A stretch of 8,633 bases of DNA, from assembly GCA_036517855.1 (NCBI GenBank), contig DATDSR010000047.1:1-8633 (forward strand), in the 5' to 3' direction. This DNA comes from DATDSR01 sp036517855 (lineage in GTDB: Bacteria; Patescibacteriota; Minisyncoccia; Phycocordibacterales; DATDSR01). Below, in pieces: positions 5,094-8,633 of this stretch. The stretch's first letter is position 1. Each line of letters begins with the position of its first letter. The position numbers and the translations under genes were made by a program. The notes beneath the pieces were generated by a model. The model was not told the DNA's origin. It saw nothing but the letters and a program-made list of their open reading frames with translations, and ran no database searches.

Positions 5094-6833
5094 TCACTGT
5101 CCTTGCAGGGCACGAGTGAATTTGTCGACAAAATCGCGAAGCGACTTGTCGACCACTACACGTTGTTCAACCTTTCTGACGGCGTGAAGGACGGTCGTGT
5201 GATCCTTGGCGAAAAGCCTCCCCGCTTCAGAAAGCGAGGTGAAGCCTCTGACCAGGATGTACATCCCGACCTGTCTAGCCCATGCTATGTCCGCTCGACG
5301 CCCTGGTGCTTTGAGAGCTTCGACGGGGACGCCGTAGTGTTGGCTGACTCCTTCGAGTACTGCTCCGAACAGGGCCGGTATGTCATCCTCGGCTGGCGTA
5401 CTCGTTAGGTGTATCTCGGCGCTTGCTACTGGCAGTGCCCTGGCCTCAGCTTCTTGCCGAAGTATAGCGAGGCACTGTTGGCCCTTGCGACTTGCCAAGA
5501 GCTCTCTAGCGCTCGGCTGCTTGCCGATGAGCTTCTCCAATTCCTCCTTCACCTTGAGGACCCTGCAGAGCCCGCGATGGTTAAGGACCGATCCCCGCTG
5601 AGCTAAGATGATCCAGATCTTTTCGACTACCTGACGGATACGTTCGCGGGTGATGCGATACATATCCCCCACGCTCTGCAGAGTTTGCCTTTCTTCACCC
5701 TCCTGCAATCCGTAGTAGACCTCGAAAATTGTCCGGTTTCGGTCGGAGATCTCGAGGCTTTCGAACTGCTCCAGGGTCAACGCGATTTCAGCGTGGACGC
5801 GGATGAGCTCCTCTGTTGCCTCGATGAGAATGTCCGGAGCTTCGACATCTTCGTCAACTACCCGCTCTTCGTAGGTTACTTCTCCTACCGTCCCCTTCCC
5901 CGTACCTGGCACAACTTCACTTAGCGAAACGATGCCAAGCTTGATTAGGTGGAGTTGGCGGTGCACGACCGACTCGGCCATGTTCACCTTCTTGGCAACT
6001 TCGGCGTCCGAAGGAGGACGGTTAAGTTCCCCGGCGAGTTCTCCTGATGCCTTGATGAGCTTGGTCCGCAATTCGTGCACGTGGACCGGCATCCGGATAA
6101 TGTCGCCTTGGTCGCAGAGTGCCCGAGTGATGCCTTGCCGTATCCACCAAAGGGCGTAGGTCGAGAACTTGAAGCCCATGGTGTGGTCGAACTTTTTGGC
6201 CGCGGTTATAAGCCCGATGTTGCCCTCTTGGAGCAAGTCGGGAAAATCGAGACCACGACCCAAGTACTTCCTAGCCACCCAGACAACGAGTCGGAGGTTG
6301 TGAAGCACAAGTTCATCGCAGGCCGAGGAGTCACCGAGGGCAATACGTTCGCCTAGACGCTGTTCATCCTCTTTCGTGAGGAGCTTGTGGCGTTTAACGA
6401 CGCCGTTTAGGAACCAAGTCGCTACGTCCTGTTCGTGACGGGTCGGGAGAAGCGCCACGCTCTGCTCTAGGAGATTCTCGGGAACTTCTTCGTCAAGGTC
6501 CCCAGCACGGGGTTCGAATTGACGTGGTGGTTTCCCAAGCCCGGTCCTGGTTAGAGGTGGGTAGGCCTTGCGGTACTCGATCTCGGCTTTGCCGCTGACA
6601 ATGGTGATCCCGTGAACTTTAAGCAATCGCTTGAGTTGCACGAGAGCCTTTGAGAGCACGCCTCGCTCGCACATGGCACTGCCTTGCAGGGTCGCGGCAA
6701 TCTCTTGGGTCGAGATCCGCTTACGTTCCCGTGCTACAAGTAGCGCTCGGTCAACCGCTGGCTTCCATCCCTGTTGCCCGGAGAGCACAGGGCTTGGAAC
6801 ACTTCTTTGAGCAACGCCTGTGTTTTGGGGCAT
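5094..6833 (-). CDS. Primary-type sigma-70 factor fused to a DnaA domain IV, with winged-helix-like N-terminus
   Basis: This 579-residue protein should direct RNA polymerase to promoters. Residues about 24-90 (ALLVARERKRISTQEIAATL, later LKRLLKVHGITIVSGKAEIEYR) resemble a winged helix. Residues about 133-250 are sigma regions 1.2-2, with DLLQEGNIGLITAAKKFD (199-216) and FKFSTYALWWIRQGITRAL (221-239) as core-binding and -10-recognition motifs. Region 3 follows to about 310. Region 4 spans about 350-412 and has TLQSVGDMYRITRERIRQV as the -35-binding helix-turn-helix. After a linker, residues 488-577 match DnaA domain IV: VSQHYGVPVEAL, then RQVGMYILVRGFTSLSEAGR, then the signature DHTTVLHAV (544-552). 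That domain binds DnaA boxes in the replication initiator; the AAA+ ATPase part is absent. ATG 6833 follows GGAG by 7 bp. The gene is divergent from the helicase gene. The fusion lies in one continuous frame, so it is not two overlapping genes. Confidence 0.93.
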   Translation of the reverse strand: MPQNTGVAQRSVPSPVLSGQQGWKPAVDRALLVARERKRISTQEIAATLQGSAMCERGVLSKALVQLKRLLKVHGITIVSGKAEIEYRKAYPPLTRTGLGKPPRQFEPRAGDLDEEVPENLLEQSVALLPTRHEQDVATWFLNGVVKRHKLLTKEDEQRLGERIALGDSSACDELVLHNLRLVVWVARKYLGRGLDFPDLLQEGNIGLITAAKKFDHTMGFKFSTYALWWIRQGITRALCDQGDIIRMPVHVHELRTKLIKASGELAGELNRPPSDAEVAKKVNMAESVVHRQLHLIKLGIVSLSEVVPGTGKGTVGEVTYEERVVDEDVEAPDILIEATEELIRVHAEIALTLEQFESLEISDRNRTIFEVYYGLQEGEERQTLQSVGDMYRITRERIRQVVEKIWIILAQRGSVLNHRGLCRVLKVKEELEKLIGKQPSARELLASRKGQQCLAILRQEAEARALPVASAEIHLTSTPAEDDIPALFGAVLEGVSQHYGVPVEALKAPGRRADIAWARQVGMYILVRGFTSLSEAGRLFAKDHTTVLHAVRKVEQRVVVDKSLRDFVDKFTRALQGQ

Positions 6834-6840
6834 GTCTTGT

Positions 6841-6844
6841 CTCC
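6841..6844 (-). promoter_or_regulatory. Ribosome binding site of the sigma-DnaA fusion gene
   Basis: On the minus strand GGAG lies 7 nt before ATG 6833-6831, within GGAGACAAGACATG. It supports this start codon and therefore the inclusion of the winged-helix-like N-terminal region. Confidence 0.7.
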
Positions 6845-6845
6845 G

Positions 6846-6854
6846 TGTGGTTAA
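6846..6854 (-). promoter_or_regulatory. DnaA-box-like 9-mer in the sigma gene leader
   Basis: Read on the minus strand the site is TTAACCACA, which differs at one position from the strong DnaA box TTATCCACA. It lies just upstream of the SD of a gene whose product carries a DnaA box-binding domain. A single 9-mer with one mismatch can occur by chance; autoregulation is inference. Confidence 0.3.
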
Positions 6855-6870
6855 ACAACGTGAATGTCGA

Positions 6871-6885
6871 AGAGCTTCCAGCTCT
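6871..6885 (-). promoter_or_regulatory. Leader hairpin or operator-like palindrome upstream of the sigma gene
   Basis: AGAGCT (6871-6876) and AGCTCT (6880-6885) are perfect inverted repeats with a 3-bp centre. In the minus-strand transcript this gives a 6-bp hairpin with a GGA loop, located between the candidate -10 and the SD. Confidence 0.4.
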
Positions 6886-6888
6886 ATT

Positions 6889-6921
6889 GCTATACGATAT
6901 TAGTCGTTATGTCAAGTTGAC
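6889..6921 (-). promoter_or_regulatory. Candidate promoter of the sigma-DnaA fusion gene
   Basis: On the minus strand a perfect -35 hexamer TTGACA (6915-6910) is followed after 15 bp by TATAGC (6894-6889), a 4 of 6 match to the -10 consensus. The -35 overlaps the perfect palindrome GTCAACTTGAC (6921-6911), a possible operator. The short spacer weakens the call. Confidence 0.4.
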
Positions 6922-6983
6922 TTTTTGCCTATTTGTATGTTAGTAAACCCCTAATTCGGTCTTTGTCATCCGATCAAACGAGA

Positions 6984-6989
6984 GGAGGT
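6984..6989 (+). promoter_or_regulatory. Strong Shine-Dalgarno site deciding the GTG start of the helicase
   Basis: GGAGGT lies 5 bp before GTG 6995-6997. The next in-frame ATG is codon 30, directly before the Walker A motif, so the GTG start is strongly preferred. The divergent gap 6834-6994 otherwise holds the sigma promoter candidate; no convincing plus-strand promoter was found. Confidence 0.8.
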
Positions 6990-6994
6990 CAGTC

Positions 6995-8633
6995 GTGTAC
7001 GTACCCTATACTTACCAGGCAGATTGCTTAGGAATCCTAGACCGCCTGCGTGCTGACGGGGCAAAGACTGCCCTCGTTGTCATGGCAAGTGGTATAGGTA
7101 AAACAGTCACCGTGGCACTCGACGTCAAACACTGGCTAACCAAAAACCAGGGACGGGTACTCTATCTCTGTCACCAGACGGACATCCTGTACCAAGCCAA
7201 GGACACTATGGAAGATGTCCTGGGCCCAACGCGGTCCTACGGTTTCTTCCACGGTAGCGCCAAGGATCTGCACTCGGTCGACTGTCTCTTCGCTTCCTTC
7301 CAGACAATGGAAAAGAACTGCGAGGTGTTCGACCCAAGCGAGTTCGCTTACATCGTGGTTGACGAGTGTCACCACGTTCAGGCCGAAACTTATCGGCGGG
7401 TGGTGGAGTACTTCCGTCCAAGCTTCCTACTTGGAGTCACCGCCACCCCGAACCGCATGGACCTGCGCGACATCCGCGAAATCTTCGGCAAGGAAGTCTT
7501 CTTCCTGCCACTCGATGAGGCACTCGCCCAGAACTTGGTAACCCCGCTCGACTATAGACTGATGATTGACGAGATTAGCCTTGAGGCTCTGCTCCCGCAG
7601 AATCTACCAAAGCGCCTCTCGCTCAAGCGGCTAAATCGAAGCATCTTCGTGCCCAAGCGGGACGAAGAGATCGCCCGGATCATAGCGCGGGACGCGTCAG
7701 AGTTCGACGAACCAAGGATCATCGTCTTCTGCCCGTCCATCCCGTACTGCAACCACTTCGCTTCGTTCGTACCGGACTCGTTCACTCTTCATTCGAGCAT
7801 TCCCGAAAAGGAGCGGCGAGTGCGGCTGGAGCTCTTCCGGCAAGGAATGGTGAACACGATACTTACGGTCGATGCCTTCAACGAGGGTGTCGACATCCCA
7901 CAAGCCAACGTAATCGTCTTCCTGTGTTCAACCGACTCTCCCACAATCTTTCTCCAGCAACTCGGGCGCGGTTTGCGCCGGAGCAAAGGTAAGGAGAAGG
8001 TAATCGTGCGAGACTTCGTCGGCAACTGCGAACGCATCAAGATGGTCTACGATCTTTGGGAGAGCGTAGAAGGAAAACTCGCTAACATTGACCACGCGGG
8101 ACACGCACCGAGCGCAAAGCCCAACCCCATGACACTTGACCTTGACCACCCCGGTTTTAGGGAGAGAATGGTTAGGATGCAGGATATTCTTGAGCGGCTT
8201 CAACCGAAGTTCGTCTCAGACTTACCCGAACTCCTAGCCGAGTACTCCCCCAAAAACCTCGAACTGGCAAGTAAGGTGTTAGCGGGGACAAGCAAGAGGC
8301 TCTGGTGGAAATGCTCGAAACCCGGTTGTGGGCACGAGTGGCAAACCTCGGGTTCCAACCGTTCATCAAACGGCAGTGGCTGCCCGGCCTGTGTCAGCAA
8401 GACCGCCACACCAACAAACAACAACAACCTCGAGGCCAGATATCCGGAACTGGCAAAGGAGTACTCGACAAGAAATCCATTGCTGGCAAGCCAGATCTAC
8501 CCACGATCAGGCAAGAAGCTGTGGTGGAAGTGCTCGAACCCCGATTGTGGGCACGAGTGGCAGGCCGTAGTTGCGAACCGCACGAGCAGTGGTAACGGCT
8601 GCCCGGCCTGCTCCGGCAGGGTCGTATCGAACA
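6995..8633 (+). CDS. Superfamily 2 DNA/RNA helicase with tandem zinc-ribbon modules, C-terminally incomplete
   Basis: The frame is open for 546 codons to the right edge. A YTYQADCL motif (residues 5-12) resembles the Q-motif region. Motif I is ASGIGKT (31-37), motif II DECHH (123-127), motif III TATP (149-152), the motif V region TVDAFNEGVDIP (291-302), and motif VI QQLGRGLRR (321-329). This is the layout of type III restriction-subunit/ERCC3-like SF2 helicases, which use ATP to translocate on or unwind nucleic acid. Two 73-residue modules follow, of the form A/K-E-Y-S ... L-W-W-K-C-x4-C-G-H-E-W-Q ... G-C-P-A-C. Their Cys4 sets are C440/C445/C463/C466 and C513/C518/C536/C539, like the DUF4379 treble-clef/zinc-ribbon repeats often attached to nucleases. 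More modules or a nuclease may lie beyond the edge. The gene diverges from the sigma-DnaA gene. Defence, repair or mobile-element roles are all possible. Confidence 0.9.
   Translation, partial: MYVPYTYQADCLGILDRLRADGAKTALVVMASGIGKTVTVALDVKHWLTKNQGRVLYLCHQTDILYQAKDTMEDVLGPTRSYGFFHGSAKDLHSVDCLFASFQTMEKNCEVFDPSEFAYIVVDECHHVQAETYRRVVEYFRPSFLLGVTATPNRMDLRDIREIFGKEVFFLPLDEALAQNLVTPLDYRLMIDEISLEALLPQNLPKRLSLKRLNRSIFVPKRDEEIARIIARDASEFDEPRIIVFCPSIPYCNHFASFVPDSFTLHSSIPEKERRVRLELFRQGMVNTILTVDAFNEGVDIPQANVIVFLCSTDSPTIFLQQLGRGLRRSKGKEKVIVRDFVGNCERIKMVYDLWESVEGKLANIDHAGHAPSAKPNPMTLDLDHPGFRERMVRMQDILERLQPKFVSDLPELLAEYSPKNLELASKVLAGTSKRLWWKCSKPGCGHEWQTSGSNRSSNGSGCPACVSKTATPTNNNNLEARYPELAKEYSTRNPLLASQIYPRSGKKLWWKCSNPDCGHEWQAVVANRTSSGNGCPACSGRVVSN
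8300..8343 (+). repeat. In-gene DNA repeat, zinc-ribbon module 1 core
   Basis: These 44 bases match 8519-8562 at 40 positions and encode LWWKC through GHEW. The period is 219 bp, or 73 codons. The close nucleotide match is more than protein conservation requires and suggests recent module duplication or gene conversion. Confidence 0.85.
8519..8562 (+). repeat. In-gene DNA repeat, zinc-ribbon module 2 core
   Basis: This is the second copy of the 44-bp core at 8300-8343, with four substitutions. It is followed by a matching GGCTGCCCGGCCTG stretch (8598-8611) encoding the second cysteine pair, also present in module 1 at 8379-8392 with one change. Confidence 0.85.

Noticed and set aside
4974..6356. 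Several plus-strand frames opposite the sigma-factor gene, including 144 codons at 4974-5408
   Set aside because: They are antisense to a gene with clear domain matches and contain no motifs. The first also overlaps the end of ruvB and the terminator hairpin.
8305..8595. 96-codon and 80-codon plus-strand frames at the right end
   Set aside because: They are shifted readings of the zinc-ribbon repeats. Their internal repetition comes from the DNA repeat, and the helicase frame explains the sequence.
8231..8614. Zinc-ribbon repeats as a separate downstream gene
   Set aside because: The frame is continuous with the helicase core from GTG 6995 without a stop, so they are fused modules of one protein.
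1..8633. CRISPR array, tRNA, rRNA or replication origin
   Set aside because: No regularly spaced short repeats, no tRNA cloverleaf or CCA-type end and no rRNA-like blocks were seen. One near-match DnaA box is not a cluster, so no origin is claimed despite the DnaA-type domain.

Overview
The window looks like a piece of a bacterial chromosome, probably from a Candidate Phyla Radiation (Patescibacteria)-type organism. This is inferred from the gene mix: a four-helix-bundle (23S rRNA intervening-sequence-type) gene set in 'AAGTTCAAAG/CTTTGAACTT' repeats directly after a type IV pilus ATPase gene, a compact RuvB, and orphan small proteins. The standard code fits: TGA is used as a stop and no gene needs TGA readthrough. 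No tRNA, rRNA, CRISPR array or transposase was found.

Layout. 1-213: the 3' end of a PilB/GspE-type ATPase gene. 218-658: the four-helix-bundle gene, bracketed by a 30-bp imperfect inverted repeat. 661-753 and 3678-3775: two direct copies of a 93-98 bp repeat, each starting within 2 bp of a TAG stop codon. Between them lies an island of about 2.9 kb that looks richer in A+T. It holds an orphan 414-residue alpha-helical protein (minus strand), a divergent 73-residue Cys/His mini-protein with a strong SD and its own intrinsic terminator, and a membrane-anchored extracytoplasmic protein ending in an IPT/TIG-like domain. 3737-3881: a 145-bp stretch bounded by perfect 18-bp inverted repeats and full of hairpins. 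3968-5014: ruvB. 5025-5062: a hairpin terminator between convergent genes. 5094-6833 (minus): a primary-type sigma-70 factor whose C-terminus is a DnaA domain IV (DNA-binding domain with the DHTTVLHAV signature) and whose N-terminus resembles a winged helix. 6995-8633 (plus, runs off the end): a superfamily 2 helicase carrying tandem 73-residue Cys4 zinc-ribbon modules.

The left half shows a housekeeping pil locus invaded or extended by a repeat family that carries cargo genes, followed by ruvB. The right half is a divergent pair, the sigma-DnaA chimera and the zinc-ribbon helicase, sharing a 161-bp control region. That region holds a consensus -35 hexamer inside a palindrome, a leader hairpin, and a near-match to a DnaA box just upstream of the sigma gene's ribosome binding site. 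The sigma-DnaA chimera is the most unusual item; its possible link to the DnaA-box-like site and to the neighbouring helicase is inference.
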